DNA of 64,000 nucleotides from Actinoplanes ianthinogenes. GTDB lineage: Bacteria; Actinomycetota; Actinomycetes; Mycobacteriales; Micromonosporaceae. The stretch lies in assembly GCF_018324205.1 (NCBI RefSeq), contig NZ_AP023356.1, forward strand, positions 4,419,501 through 4,483,500. Direction: 5' to 3'. A program made the translations under genes and the position numbers. The notes beneath the pieces are model-generated. The model was not told the DNA's origin. It did not search any database and saw nothing but the letters and a program-made list of their open reading frames with translations. The stretch's first letter is position 1, and every line of letters starts with the position of its first letter. Positions 17,678 through 26,933 of this stretch are shown here, one piece after another.

Positions 17678-18426
17678 GCCGGTAGGGACCGCTCCAGCAG
17701 CGCGAACAGCGCCGCCCAGTGCCGCTGCTCGGCCGCCGCGTCGTACATCGCCGTGTCGGACATGGTGAATCCGTGCGGCGCCCCGTCGTAGAGCTCCGAC
17801 GTGTACCGCACGCCCGCCTCGGCCAGCGCGCCCTCCAGCGTCGCGATCTGCTCCGGCGTCATCGAAGCGTCGTTGTCCGCGTGTCCGAAATAGACCTCGC
17901 CGGTGATCGCCCCGACGCCCCGGTGCGGACTGTCCGCCGCGTCGGTGACCAGCCGCCCGGCGTGGAAGCTGCCCAGCACCGCGATCCGGTCCGGCAGCGC
18001 ACACGTCGCGATCAGCGCGTTCCGCCCGCCCATGCAGTAACCCACCGCCCCGGCCGGTCCCGCCGCCACCCCGTCCTGAGCGGCCAGGAAGTCCAGGTAT
18101 GCCCGGGCGTCGGCGACCATCCGCTCCGGCGTCAGGGTCCGTATCATCGGCGCCAGCCGCCCGAACGCCGCCCCGCGCTTCTCCGCGTCGACCAGCTCGT
18201 CCGGGTCCACCAGGGGACTGCGCCGGCTGCGGTGGAACAGGTTGGGGACCAGCACGGCGTACCCACGCCCGGCGATCCGGTCGGCCATCTCGCGCAGCCG
18301 CGACCGGATCCCGAAGGCGTCCATGAACATCACGATCCCCGGATACGGCCCGGTGCCGTCCGGCGTCACGAAGTAGGCGTCGGCGGCCCCGTCGGCCGCC
18401 GGGACGTCGATCGAAGTCTGTCGCAT
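17665..18426 (-). CDS. Dienelactone hydrolase family alpha/beta-hydrolase
   Basis: 253 residues. The nucleophile elbow is GYCMGG, with Cys instead of Ser as in true dienelactone hydrolases. An Asp follows in YFGHADND and the catalytic His in GAPHGFTMSD. It probably hydrolyses a dienelactone or similar ester; the physiological substrate is not evident. The ATG at 18426 begins MRQTSIDVPAADG. It is divergent from a TetR gene 90 bp away, which may regulate it, and convergent with the SnoaL-like gene. Confidence 0.88.
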   Translation of the reverse strand: MRQTSIDVPAADGAADAYFVTPDGTGPYPGIVMFMDAFGIRSRLREMADRIAGRGYAVLVPNLFHRSRRSPLVDPDELVDAEKRGAAFGRLAPMIRTLTPERMVADARAYLDFLAAQDGVAAGPAGAVGYCMGGRNALIATCALPDRIAVLGSFHAGRLVTDAADSPHRGVGAITGEVYFGHADNDASMTPEQIATLEGALAEAGVRYTSELYDGAPHGFTMSDTAMYDAAAEQRHWAALFALLERSLPAQLA

Positions 18427-18516
18427 CGCCCGGATCCTCTGCGCCTCTGGTGATGATCGGGGCGACGGTAGCACCGACTGACGGGTTTGCCGCCGGAACG
18501 TCGTATTCTCATGCGC

Positions 18517-19074
18517 ATGGCCACCCGGCTGCGCGCGGATGCCCGCCGAAATCGAGCGGCCCTGCTCACCGCCGCCCGCGAGGTCTTCGCGGAGCAGGGT
18601 CTGGACGCCTCGCTGGACGAGATCGCCAAGCGTGCCGGGGTCGGCAACGCCACCCTCTACCGGCGTTTCCCCAGCCGCCGGCACCTGATCGCGGAGGTCT
18701 TCGCCAGCCACATGACCGCCGCGGTCCGCCTCGCCGACCAGGCGCTGGAGCACCCCGACCCGTGGGCCGCGTTCGTCGGCTACCTCACCCGGGTCTGCGA
18801 GTTGCAGGCCACCGACCGGGGCCTGGCCGAGCTGCTGGTCACCACCGCCTTCGACGACGACGAGCGGCTGTCCGCGCTGCGTGCCGCCGCCCAGCAGCGC
18901 GCCGTTGACGTGCTGACCCGGGCGCAGCGGGCCGGCCGGCTGCGCGGCGACTTCACCCGGCACGACCTGTGGCTGGTGATGATGGCGAACGCCGGGGTGA
19001 ACCGGCACGCCACCGACCCGAACGCCTGGCGCCGCCAGCTGGTCCTGCTGCTGGGCGGCCTGGCGACCCGGTGA
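18517..19074 (+). CDS. TetR family transcriptional regulator
   Basis: 185 residues. The N-terminal HTH is clear (AALLTAAREVFAEQGLDASLDEIAKRAGVGNATLYRRFPSRRHLIAEVF), followed by a ligand-binding-type helical domain. ATG 18517 lies 7 nt after TATTCT (18504-18509) and has no Shine-Dalgarno sequence, so a leaderless transcript is likely; ATG 18511 is an alternative. It is divergent from the dienelactone hydrolase gene, the usual arrangement for a local repressor. Confidence 0.88.
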   Translation: MATRLRADARRNRAALLTAAREVFAEQGLDASLDEIAKRAGVGNATLYRRFPSRRHLIAEVFASHMTAAVRLADQALEHPDPWAAFVGYLTRVCELQATDRGLAELLVTTAFDDDERLSALRAAAQQRAVDVLTRAQRAGRLRGDFTRHDLWLVMMANAGVNRHATDPNAWRRQLVLLLGGLATR

Positions 19075-19094
19075 CCGGCCGGTCACCGTACGGC

Positions 19095-19134
19095 TTTTAA
19101 GGATCTTTAAGGCTGCTGCCGGAGACCCTTAAGA
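19095..19134. promoter_or_regulatory. TTAAGG repeats in the chitinase promoter region
   Basis: Three related elements lie 60-100 bp before the chitinase start: TTTTAAGG (19095-19102), CTTTAAGGCT (19105-19114) and CCCTTAAGA (19126-19134, opposite orientation). The 8-mer TTAAGGCT also occurs about 75 bp upstream of the LPMO gene. This may be an operator for chitin-responsive control. Confidence 0.45.
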
Positions 19135-19191
19135 CGGCTTCGACCAACAATCGCTGGCGTCCCCCGTCCCCGTGATTGATCGGAGCCTCCC

Positions 19192-20652
19192 ATGCAACGC
19201 AGCCGTCTGCGGCTCGCCATCTACTCCTCCGCCGCGGTGCTCGCGGTCGGCGGTGGCATCGGCGCGGCGGTCGCTGCCACCACCGGCGGCACGGGGGGCC
19301 TGACCGCCTCCTTCGCCAAGGACAGCGACTGGGGCACCGGATACCAGGCGCACTACACGATCAAGAACGACACCGGCGCCGCGGTGAACGGCTGGCAGCT
19401 GGTCTTCGACCTGCCCACCAGCGCGAAGCTGAGCACCTCGTGGGACGCCACGGTGACCACCAGCGGCAGCACCGAGACCGCGAAGAACGCCGCCTGGAAC
19501 GGCACCATCCCGGCCGGCGGCACGGCCGCCTTCGGCTTCGTGGTCAACGGCAAGGGCGACCCGACCAGCTGCACCATCAACGGCGCGTCCTGCGCCGCGG
19601 GTGGCGCGACCGTGGCGCCGACCGCGACCGCCACCGCGGCGCCGACCAAGACCGCCACCGTCGCGCCGACCAAGACCGCGACGGCCACGCCGACCAAGAC
19701 CGCCACCGCCACGCCGACCAAGACGGCCACGGCCACGCCGACCGCGACCTCGACCGGCGGGTCCGGCTCGGCGAGCGGCGTGCTGGTCGCCCCGTACGTC
19801 GACATGGGCGTCCTGTCCAACGGCGGCACCCTCTCCGCGCTGGCCAGTGGGGGCAACGTCAAGTCGTTCAGCCTCGCGTTCGTCACCGCGTCCGGCTGCA
19901 AGGCCAGCTGGTTCGGCGCCTTCGACCCGCGGCAGAAGCAGTTCGCCGACCAGATCAGCGCGATCCGGTCGGCCGGCGGCGACGTGAAGGTCTCCTTCGG
20001 CGGCGCGACCGGCGTCGAGCTGGCCCAGGCCTGCACCTCGACCACCGCGCTGCAGGCTGAGTACCAGGCCGTCGTCGACGCCTACAACCTGAAGTACATC
20101 GACCTGGACATCGAGGGCGCGGCCTCGGCCGACACCGCGTCGATCGACCGCCGCTCGACCGCGCTCGCCGCGCTCCAGAAGGCGAACCCGGGCCTGAAGA
20201 TCTCGCTGACCCTCCCGGTGCTGCCGGAGGGCCTGACCGCGGACGGCCTCAACGTGGTCAAGTCGGCCAAGAACGCCGGTGTCGACCTGGACCTGGTCAA
20301 CATCATGGCGATGGACTACGGCCGCTCCGCGCAGGACTACGGCGACCTGGCGATCCAGGCCGTCAAGTCCACGAAGGACCAGATCAAGTCGCTGTACGGC
20401 AACTCCGACGCGGCCGCCTTCAAGATGGTCGGCGTCACCCCGATGATCGGCAAGAACGACGACAGCGGCACGTTCACCCAGAGCGACGCCAAGGACCTGG
20501 TCGCCTTCGCCAACACGAACCACCTCGGCTTCGTCTCCTTCTGGGAGATGCAGCGCGACAAGAACGCCTGCCAGGGCGCCCTGTTCCAGTGCACCAACGT
20601 CAGCCAGACCGCCTTCGAGTTCTCCAAGATCTTCGCCGGCTTCCAGGGCTGA
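19192..20652 (+). CDS. Secreted family 18 chitinase with CBM2
   Basis: 486 residues. A Sec signal peptide (about 1-30) is followed by a CBM2 cellulose/chitin-binding domain (about 35-135: DWGTGYQAHYTIKNDTG, NGWQLVFDL, WNGTIPAGGTAAFGF) with a Cys pair. A Thr-Pro linker of five TPTKTATA-type repeats comes next (140-190), then a GH18 catalytic domain. The active site is YIDLDIEG with the acid/base Glu at residue 308; the outermost Asp of the classic DxxDxDxE is missing, as in some bacterial GH18 subfamilies. The protein is extracellular and degrades chitin. Promoter repeats lie at 19095-19134 and a 27-bp hairpin follows the stop. Confidence 0.92.
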   Translation: MQRSRLRLAIYSSAAVLAVGGGIGAAVAATTGGTGGLTASFAKDSDWGTGYQAHYTIKNDTGAAVNGWQLVFDLPTSAKLSTSWDATVTTSGSTETAKNAAWNGTIPAGGTAAFGFVVNGKGDPTSCTINGASCAAGGATVAPTATATAAPTKTATVAPTKTATATPTKTATATPTKTATATPTATSTGGSGSASGVLVAPYVDMGVLSNGGTLSALASGGNVKSFSLAFVTASGCKASWFGAFDPRQKQFADQISAIRSAGGDVKVSFGGATGVELAQACTSTTALQAEYQAVVDAYNLKYIDLDIEGAASADTASIDRRSTALAALQKANPGLKISLTLPVLPEGLTADGLNVVKSAKNAGVDLDLVNIMAMDYGRSAQDYGDLAIQAVKSTKDQIKSLYGNSDAAAFKMVGVTPMIGKNDDSGTFTQSDAKDLVAFANTNHLGFVSFWEMQRDKNACQGALFQCTNVSQTAFEFSKIFAGFQG

Positions 20653-20661
20653 CAAACCCGT

Positions 20662-20718
20662 TTTCCGTACGACGAGAGCACGGTCCCGTGGCGGGACCGT
20701 GCTCTCGTCGTACGGAAA
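20662..20718 (+). terminator. 27-bp perfect hairpin after the chitinase gene
   Basis: Positions 20662-20688 and 20692-20718 are perfect reverse complements with a TGG loop. It begins 9 bp after the stop and is much longer than a normal terminator stem. The arm core CGTACGACGAGAGCACG resembles sequence at 12776-12793. It can serve the convergent TetR gene as well. Confidence 0.8.
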
Positions 20719-20766
20719 TCAGGTCTTGATCTCGCCGTTGATCTTCCGGTCCCGAGCCGGCGAAGC

Positions 20767-21369
20767 TCAGGCGAACCCGCGGCCCGCCTCGGCGAGCGAC
20801 TCCCCGGCCAGATCCCAGTAGCCGACGTCCGGGCGGCGCTCCAGCCAGACGTTCAGCGAGATCCGCAGCACCGACAGGAACGTCCCGGCGATCAGCTGGG
20901 ACCGCAACCCGAGCGGGTCGGTGGCCGGGCCGAGCCGAGCCGCCACCTCGGCGGCCATCTCCCGCTCCAGCGCCGCGAACGTCTGCACCTGCGCGGCCGC
21001 CAGCGACGGATGCCGGCGCACCATCCGGTTCCGTGTCATCCAGTCCGGGTCGAGGTCGCCGAGCTCGCGGTAGAACTCCTCGGCCGCCGCGCTCAGCGCC
21101 GCCCACGGCGTCTCGTCCGCCGGCCGCGCGCGGACCAGCCCGGCCAGTTGCCGCATCCGCTGGAGGTCGCCGTAGAACAGCGCCTCCTCCTTGTTGGCGA
21201 AGTAGTTCGAGAACGTCCGCCGGGAGACCCCGGTCTCGTCCGCGATCGCCTCGACCGTCACGTTCTCCGGGCCGTGCTCGAACGCCAGCCGCAGCGCCGC
21301 CTCGTGCAGCGCCTGCCGGGTGGCCGCCTTCTTCCGCTCGCGCAGCCCCGGCTCCGCTGTCTCGCTCAT
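20767..21369 (-). CDS. TetR family regulator, divergent from an efflux pump
   Basis: 200 residues with a TetR HTH (VTVEAIADETGVSRRTFSNYFANKEEALFYGDL) and a C-terminal domain of the MftR-like type (AGTFLSVLRISLNVWLERRP). The ATG at 21369 (MSETAEPGLRERKKAATRQAL) is the natural start; an upstream in-frame start would run across the promoter. It sits head to head with the DHA2 transporter gene with a 111-bp gap that contains dyads, so it very likely represses that transporter in response to a drug-like ligand. Confidence 0.9.
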   Translation of the reverse strand: MSETAEPGLRERKKAATRQALHEAALRLAFEHGPENVTVEAIADETGVSRRTFSNYFANKEEALFYGDLQRMRQLAGLVRARPADETPWAALSAAAEEFYRELGDLDPDWMTRNRMVRRHPSLAAAQVQTFAALEREMAAEVAARLGPATDPLGLRSQLIAGTFLSVLRISLNVWLERRPDVGYWDLAGESLAEAGRGFA

Positions 21370-21398
21370 GCCGCGAAGCGTACCGGCGACGAACGTCA

Positions 21399-21444
21399 CT
21401 TCCCATCGGGAAAGTTTGCTCAGTGCGCAAGCGTTGCCGATAGT
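21399..21444. promoter_or_regulatory. Operator/promoter of the TetR-efflux pair
   Basis: An ACTTCCC-ATC-GGGAAAGT dyad (21399-21416) is followed by TTGCTC (21416-21421) and GATAGT (21439-21444) at 17-bp spacing, a good -35/-10 pair for the transporter gene. TTGC-7-GCAA overlaps the -35 box. Confidence 0.5.
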
Positions 21445-21480
21445 TGTAGTGAGCAACCATTTCCGAAAGGGGCAGCGCGG

Positions 21481-23058
21481 ATGAGCACTCCGACCACGAG
21501 TCGCGGCGAACCCGGGTCCATGTCACACCGCGAGATCCTGGAGGCCCTCTCCGGCCTGCTGCTCGTGCTCTTCGTGGCCATGTCCAGCTCGACCATCGTC
21601 TCCACCGCGCTGCCGACCATCATCGGCGACCTCAACGGCTCGCAGACGCAGTACACCTGGGTGGTCACCGCCACCCTGCTGACCGCCACCGCCTCCACCC
21701 CGATCTGGGGCAAGCTCGCCGACCTGTACAGCAAGAAGCTGCTCGTGCAGGTCTCGATCGTGGTGTTCGTGCTCGGCTCGGTGCTGGCCGGCCTCACCCA
21801 GAACACCGAGCAGCTGATCGCCGCCCGGGCCTTCCAGGGCCTCGGCATGGGCGGCGTGCAGGCGCTGGTCCAGGTGGCCATCGCCGCGATGATCCCGCCC
21901 CGCGAGCGCGGCCGGTACAACGGCTACCTCGGCGGCGTGATGGGCCTGGCCACCGTCGCCGGCCCGCTGCTCGGCGGCGTGATCGTGGACTCCGCACTCG
22001 GCTGGCGCTGGTGCTTCTTCGTCGGTGTCCCGATCGCGATCATCGCCCTGGTGGTGCTGCAGAAGACCCTGCACCTGCCGGTCCTGCGCCGCGACGACGT
22101 GAAGATCGACTACCTGGGCGCCACCCTGATCGCGGCCGGCGTCAGCGTCATCCTGGTCTGGGTGTCCTTCGTGGACGACTCGTTCGCCTGGCTCTCCTGG
22201 CAGACCTTCGCCATGGTCGGCGCCGGCGTGGCCCTGCTCGGCCTGGCCACCCTCGTCGAGTCCCGGGTCGCCGAGCCGGTCGTCCCGCTGCCGATCGTCC
22301 GCCGGCGCACCACCGCCCTGGCCATCCTGGGCAGCCTCGCGGTCGGCATGGCGATGTTCGGCGGCTCGGTCTTCCTCGGGCAGTATTTCCAGATCGGCCG
22401 TGGCTACAGCCCGACCGAGGCCGGCCTGCTCACCATCCCGATGATGTTCGGCCTGGCCCTCGCCTCGACGGTGGCCGGCCGGCTGATCACCAGGAGCGGC
22501 AACATCAAGCCGTACGTGGTGGCCGGCACGATCATCCTGGTGGCCGGGTTCGGCGGCCTCTCGGTCCTCGACCACGACACCCCGCTCTGGTACGTCGGCA
22601 TCGCGATGTTCCTGGTCGGCGCCGGTGTCGGCATGTCGATGCAGAACCTGGTCCTGGCCGTGCAGAACACCGTCGCGCTCAAGGACATCGGCGCGGCCAG
22701 CTCCACCGTCGCGTTCTTCCGCTCACTGGGCGGCACGATCGGCGTCTCGGTCCTCGGCGCGGTCCTGGCCCACCGGGTCGCCGACTCGATGGCCGACAAG
22801 CTCGCCGCCCTGGGCGTGCACGCCACCGGCGACTCGACCGTCAGCGCCCTCAACCTGAGCAGCCTGCCGCCGGCGATCCAGCACGTGGTACGGGCTTCGT
22901 ACGGCGACGCGACCGGCCACATCTTCCTGATCTCGATGGGCATCGCGGTGGTCGGCGTGATCGCCGCGCTGCTGATGAAGCCCGCCAAGCTGCGCAGCAC
23001 GGTCGACCTGGCCGCCGCGAAGGAGCCGGAGCCGGCCCTGGTGGGTGCCGCTAAGTAA
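21481..23058 (+). CDS. DHA2 family (EmrB/QacA type) MFS drug transporter
   Basis: 525 residues with about 14 hydrophobic segments. DHA2 landmarks are STIVSTALPTIIGDLNGSQTQYTWVVTATLL in the first helices, GKLADLYSKK (motif A), FQGLGMGGVQALVQVAIAAMIPPRERGRYNGYLGGVMGLATVAGPLLGG (motif C), and a later PLWYVGIAMFLVGAGVGMSMQN. It exports hydrophobic compounds in exchange for protons. The ATG has GAAAGGGG upstream. The divergent TetR gene is its probable regulator. Confidence 0.92.
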   Translation: MSTPTTSRGEPGSMSHREILEALSGLLLVLFVAMSSSTIVSTALPTIIGDLNGSQTQYTWVVTATLLTATASTPIWGKLADLYSKKLLVQVSIVVFVLGSVLAGLTQNTEQLIAARAFQGLGMGGVQALVQVAIAAMIPPRERGRYNGYLGGVMGLATVAGPLLGGVIVDSALGWRWCFFVGVPIAIIALVVLQKTLHLPVLRRDDVKIDYLGATLIAAGVSVILVWVSFVDDSFAWLSWQTFAMVGAGVALLGLATLVESRVAEPVVPLPIVRRRTTALAILGSLAVGMAMFGGSVFLGQYFQIGRGYSPTEAGLLTIPMMFGLALASTVAGRLITRSGNIKPYVVAGTIILVAGFGGLSVLDHDTPLWYVGIAMFLVGAGVGMSMQNLVLAVQNTVALKDIGAASSTVAFFRSLGGTIGVSVLGAVLAHRVADSMADKLAALGVHATGDSTVSALNLSSLPPAIQHVVRASYGDATGHIFLISMGIAVVGVIAALLMKPAKLRSTVDLAAAKEPEPALVGAAK

Positions 23059-23070
23059 CCTCCTGCGACA

Positions 23071-23103
23071 AAAGGGGCGCCTCGCTGCGAGGCGCCCCTT
23101 TTT
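23071..23103 (+). terminator. Rho-independent terminator after the MFS gene
   Basis: Perfect 14-bp stem AAAGGGGCGCCTCG (23071-23084) and CGAGGCGCCCCTTT (23088-23101), loop CTG, followed by TT. Confidence 0.92.
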
Positions 23104-23256
23104 CGCGATCGGGATCACGTCCGCAAAGCCGTAATGTTTCGTTGACACAGCGCTAACCTCGGTTGACGGAGAGCTGATCACGGGCATGCCGCGGTTTTCC
23201 TCATCCCCGGCACGCCGCGACCGATCTGTCCGGCCGCTGCGGAGAGGAGCACCGGG

Positions 23257-24846
23257 TTGAACGAGCGCGACATGGACGCCGAGACGCTGTCCGCCGTCCT
23301 CCTCTCGATCGAGGACCAGCGGTCGTGGGACGCCCGGGCCGAGCTGGTCCGGACGCGGGAGATCGAGCGGGCCGCCATCGCCCTCGGCGACGAGCTGCTC
23401 GCCGCCCGGGCCCGGCTCTGCCAGATCAACATGCAGATGCGCTGCGGCGACGTGGCGGCCGCCGCGGAGCAGATCTGGCACGTGCACCAGTGGGCGATGG
23501 AGCACGACGCCCGCCGGCTGCTGGCCCGCACCCACCTCGTCTGGTCCGCGATCCACCTGCACCTCGGTGACGCCGAGCAGGGTCTGGAGCACGCCGTCCT
23601 CGCCGTCGAGCTGCTCGACGACGACGCCACCGAGCACATGCAGGTCTGGCACCGCACCAAGCTGGCCGACGCGCTCTATTTCGCCGGCGACATGGACGCC
23701 GCCCGTGTGCGATACACGCAGGCAGAGGAGCTGGCCCTGCGCCTCGGCTCGCCGGCCCTGCTCTGCATGCTCAACAACTACGCGTACGTCGAGTCCAGCA
23801 TCGGCAACCAGGCCCTCGCCGAGGAGGTCTGCGGCCGGCTCCAGCACCTGGCCGCCGAGTGGGACATCCCGCTCGAGCCGGCATTCCTGGACACGATCGG
23901 GTCGATCCAGGTCAGCAACGAGCACTACGCGGCCGCCGCCGAGACCATGCGGCTCTGCCTGGAGCGGCACGCCGAGGGCCGGTGGGACGACGCCAACGAC
24001 ATGGCGCAGTACCTGGTGACCCTGGCGCAGGCCCAGCGCGGCCTGGGCCAGTTCGCGGCGGCGCAGGCCAGTCTCGACGAGGCCCGCCGGCAGTGCGTCG
24101 AGCGCGACCTCGGCGAGTCGGTGGTCCGGGTGCACCAGGAGCAGGCCGAGCTCCACGCGGCCGGCGGCGACTTCGAGGCCGCGTTCGCCGCGCACAAGAC
24201 CTTCTTCGAGGCGTATCGCCAGCAGCAGTCGCTGCAGCGGGAGGCCCGGTCCCGGACCCGGCAGGCGATGTTCGAGACCGCCGAGGCGCGGCAGGAGGCC
24301 GAGCGTTTCCGCGAGCAGGCCCGCCGCGACCCACTCACCGGCCTGCACAACCGGCGCTATGTCGACGAGCGCCTGCCCGCCCTGATCCGCACCGACCCGC
24401 AGCTCACCGTGGCCCTGGTCGACCTGGACCACTTCAAGCAGGTCAACGACCAGCTCTCGCACGACGTCGGCGACCAGGTCCTGGTCCGGGTCGCCCAGGT
24501 GCTGGCCCGTGAGGTCGCCGCCGCCTGCCCCGAGGGTTTCGCGGCCCGGATGGGCGGTGAGGAGTTCCTGGTGGTGCTGCCGGACACCGCCGTGCCCCGG
24601 GCGCACGCGCTGCTCGACGACCTCCGGCGGACCATCCGCAACCAGCACTGGGCGCCGATCACCCGGCACCTGCCGGTGACGGTGAGCATCGGCGTGGCCG
24701 GCCTGACCGACGCCCCGCAGGACGCCCAGGTACCCCTACTGTCCACTGCGGACGGTCATCTGTACGCTGCCAAGCACGGCGGACGTGACCGCGTGGTCTC
24801 CACGGCAGATCTCCACGACTGCGTCGGACACGCCTCGGCCGCCTGA
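23257..24846 (+). CDS. Diguanylate cyclase with N-terminal TPR-like domain
   Basis: 529 residues. Residues 1-330 are a helical TPR-like region (repeated ARLCQINMQMRCGDVAAAAEQIW, ALLCMLNNYAYVESSIGNQALAEE and similar). A short coiled segment then leads into a GGDEF domain (about 350-520) with DPLTGLHNRRYVDERLP, LVDLDHFKQVND and the active-site RMGGEEF. The domain should make c-di-GMP from two GTP. I see no RxxD inhibitory site before GGEEF, so product inhibition may be absent. There is no membrane segment. The TTG start has GGAGAGGAG 7 nt upstream. TTGACA at 23142-23147 may be a -35 element. Confidence 0.9.
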   Translation: MNERDMDAETLSAVLLSIEDQRSWDARAELVRTREIERAAIALGDELLAARARLCQINMQMRCGDVAAAAEQIWHVHQWAMEHDARRLLARTHLVWSAIHLHLGDAEQGLEHAVLAVELLDDDATEHMQVWHRTKLADALYFAGDMDAARVRYTQAEELALRLGSPALLCMLNNYAYVESSIGNQALAEEVCGRLQHLAAEWDIPLEPAFLDTIGSIQVSNEHYAAAAETMRLCLERHAEGRWDDANDMAQYLVTLAQAQRGLGQFAAAQASLDEARRQCVERDLGESVVRVHQEQAELHAAGGDFEAAFAAHKTFFEAYRQQQSLQREARSRTRQAMFETAEARQEAERFREQARRDPLTGLHNRRYVDERLPALIRTDPQLTVALVDLDHFKQVNDQLSHDVGDQVLVRVAQVLAREVAAACPEGFAARMGGEEFLVVLPDTAVPRAHALLDDLRRTIRNQHWAPITRHLPVTVSIGVAGLTDAPQDAQVPLLSTADGHLYAAKHGGRDRVVSTADLHDCVGHASAA

Positions 24847-24967
24847 TCTCCTTGGTGCCGCTGCGTGACCAAAGGCGGAATCGGGGGGTGATGCCGGTCA
24901 ATCGTTGGCGCTAGGCTGGACGGACTGTCGATGATCGACGGTCGGGGTCCAGCGCGAGGAGGCGGTC

Positions 24968-25795
24968 GTGGAGCAGAACAGTGGCAACTCCGCACCCAAT
25001 GAGGTCGCGCCGCCCGGTGTCAACATCAACGTCCCGCACTCCGCCCGCATCTACGACTACTGGCTGGGCGGCAAGGACAACTTCGCGGTCGACCGCGCCG
25101 TCGGCGAGGCGATGATCCAGGCGATCCCCGGCATGCGCTACATGGCGGGGGAGAATCGCAAGTTCGTCCACCGCGCCGCCCGCGCCCTGGTGGAAAAGGA
25201 AGGCATCCGCCAGTTCCTGGACATCGGCACCGGCATCCCGACCCGGCCCAACCTGCACGAGGTCGCCCAGCAGATCGCCCCGGAGACCCGGGTGGTCTAC
25301 GTCGACAACGACCCGATCGTCCTGGTCCACGCCCGCGCCCTGATGCTCAGCTCCGCCGAGGGCCGCAGTGAGTACATCAGCGCCGACATCCGCGACCCCC
25401 GCTCGATCCTCACCGACGAGGTGCTCCGGGAGACCCTCGACCTGACCCAGCCGGTCGGCCTCACCCTGATCGCGATCCTGATGCTGCTCGCCGACGAGGA
25501 CGACCCCTGGGCCACGGTGGCCGCCCTGCGCGACGCGATGCCGTCCGGCAGCTGCCTGGCGATCACCCACCCGACCGCCGACTTCAACCCCGACGAGGTG
25601 GGCCAGGCGGTCGCCGCCGCCACCGGCGCCGGGATGACCCTGGTCGCCCGCACCCAGGAGGCGGTGGCCCGCTTCTTCGGCGACTGGGAGCTGCTCGAGC
25701 CGGGCCTGGTCCCGGTCTCCGCCTGGCGCCCCGACACCCCGGCCGCCGACCCCAAGGCGGCTTACTACTGGGCCGGAGTCGCCCGCAAGCCCTGA
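24968..25795 (+). CDS. SAM-dependent methyltransferase (DUF574/Methyltransf_19 family)
   Basis: 275 residues. The family's opening VNINVPHSARIYDYWLGGKDNFAVDR is unmistakable. It is followed by the SAM-binding motif FLDIGTGIPTRPNLHEVAQ, VVYVDNDPIVLVHARALM, and LTLIAILMLLADEDDPWATVAAL. These proteins are abundant in Actinobacteria and their substrates are mostly unknown. The GTG start has GAGGAGGCGG upstream. A GTCGAT-G-ATCGAC dyad lies at 24927-24939 in its leader. Confidence 0.9.
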   Translation: MEQNSGNSAPNEVAPPGVNINVPHSARIYDYWLGGKDNFAVDRAVGEAMIQAIPGMRYMAGENRKFVHRAARALVEKEGIRQFLDIGTGIPTRPNLHEVAQQIAPETRVVYVDNDPIVLVHARALMLSSAEGRSEYISADIRDPRSILTDEVLRETLDLTQPVGLTLIAILMLLADEDDPWATVAALRDAMPSGSCLAITHPTADFNPDEVGQAVAAATGAGMTLVARTQEAVARFFGDWELLEPGLVPVSAWRPDTPAADPKAAYYWAGVARKP

Positions 25796-25864
25796 CGTTC
25801 CGCTGGTCAGCCCCGTTCGTGCCCTCTCAGGTTCTTCCACGCAAACACCTGGGGTGCACCACAG

Positions 25865-25897
25865 ATCGGCCCCGCCCACTGCCCGGGCGGGGCCGAT
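25865..25897 (+). terminator. Terminator hairpin after the methyltransferase gene
   Basis: Perfect 13-bp stem: ATCGGCCCCGCCC (25865-25877) and GGGCGGGGCCGAT (25885-25897), loop of 7 nt, followed by TTCAT. Confidence 0.75.
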
Positions 25898-26185
25898 TCA
25901 TCTCCGCCGATCCGCACTCGCGTCTCGGACCCGGGCCGGCCACGGGCATCGCGGTTGTTCGTACCGAAAAATCCGGCGTGCGATCTCTTGCCGGCCCCGG
26001 CTCCCGCCCCGGCGGGGCCGGCAAGCCCACGACCCGGCCGCCGCCGGCACGTGCCGACGGCGGCCGCGCACCTACTCACACACCGCTCGGAGGACCCTCC
26101 GAACGCCTGGACGCCGGATCAACCGGACAGATGGGGTGGACCGGATGGGTGGCCCAGCACGGGGAACCAGGCCACCCACCCGGCG
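25898..26185. other. Gene-free interval with a second hairpin
   Basis: I see no convincing gene. A hairpin with 11-bp arms TTGCCGGCCCC (25988-25998) and GGGGCCGGCAA (26014-26024) is present. An inverted copy of the recurring TTTCGGTACG-type sequence lies at 25960-25972. Open frames here have no start signal and no recognisable content. Confidence 0.4.
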
Positions 26186-26494
26186 TCAGACGGGCGTGTC
26201 TCGCAACACCCGAAGTCGTGGCCGTTTGCAGGCCGGCGGCACCGGCAGCCGGCCGGCTCGGATCAGGATCTCCCGCACCGCGCCCTCGCGGCCGTCCGGG
26301 TCGACCACGATCCCGCGCACGCCGAGCCAGGTCTCGCCCTCGTGCGGGATCGGTTTGTGCCAGTCGACCCGGACCACGCGCAACCGGATGGCACCGATGC
26401 CGTAGCAGTAGTCCGACTCGGCGAACTCGTAGACCGGCCACCGGGGCCGGCTCGGCCGCAGCCGATCGTCACGGACGCGCGGCGCGGAGGCCAT
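26186..26494 (-). CDS. Small hypothetical protein
   Basis: 102 residues from the ATG at 26494 (MASAPRVRDDRLRPSRPRWPVYEF). A coherent central segment, YCYGIGAIRLRVVRVDWHKPIPHEGETWLGVRGIVVDPDGREGAVREILIRA, looks like a small beta-rich domain. The last 20 residues are basic. I do not recognise the family. It is the second gene on the minus strand downstream of the promoter-like element at 26934-26981, after the gene at 26553-26804. The order and strand suggest an accessory operon next to the DUF397/XRE genes. Confidence 0.6.
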   Translation of the reverse strand: MASAPRVRDDRLRPSRPRWPVYEFAESDYCYGIGAIRLRVVRVDWHKPIPHEGETWLGVRGIVVDPDGREGAVREILIRAGRLPVPPACKRPRLRVLRDTPV

Positions 26495-26552
26495 CCACCG
26501 CGCACGGGCGTGCGGATGCGCCCCGGACCGGGGTCCGTGACAACGAACGAGT

Positions 26553-26804
26553 TCACTCGCGCGCGTCGGACTCACCCTCCTCTGCCGATGGCTCAGCGGC
26601 TGTCACCCCGCCGGGCCGACTCAGTGCGTAACGAACACCGCCGAACCGGTGAGTGACCGCGCTGGCCCTCGTCGATGCCGCGACCACGTCGTCGGTGATC
26701 GCGGTATCCCGATAGACCGGCGCCGGGTTACCCCGGCGCGGGCTGTCAGCCGCGCCGGGATCTCCCGGATCAGGATGTTCTGGGCCGATGTTGGGTATCG
26801 ACAT
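26553..26804 (-). CDS. Small hypothetical protein (83 residues)
   Basis: 83 residues starting MSIPNIGPEHPDPGDPGAAD, with GAGAGGA 8 nt before the ATG at 26804. The N-terminal third is Pro/Asp-rich. The middle (PVYRDTAITDDVVAASTRASAVTHRFGGVRYALSRPGG) could be a small fold, and the end is acidic. No family recognised. The promoter-like element at 26934-26981 points toward it, with about 130 bp of leader. Confidence 0.5.
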   Translation of the reverse strand: MSIPNIGPEHPDPGDPGAADSPRRGNPAPVYRDTAITDDVVAASTRASAVTHRFGGVRYALSRPGGVTAAEPSAEEGESDARE

Positions 26805-26933
26805 GCTCGTCGTCCTCTCGCTCGGACGCCCCCGCCAGGGAGCCTCGCGTCGAGGCCGCAGACGTCGCTCCGCGACCGACCCGTCACCCAAAGATGTCAC
26901 CCTGAGTGACCCTTCTTCGGATGTCTTGTGCGT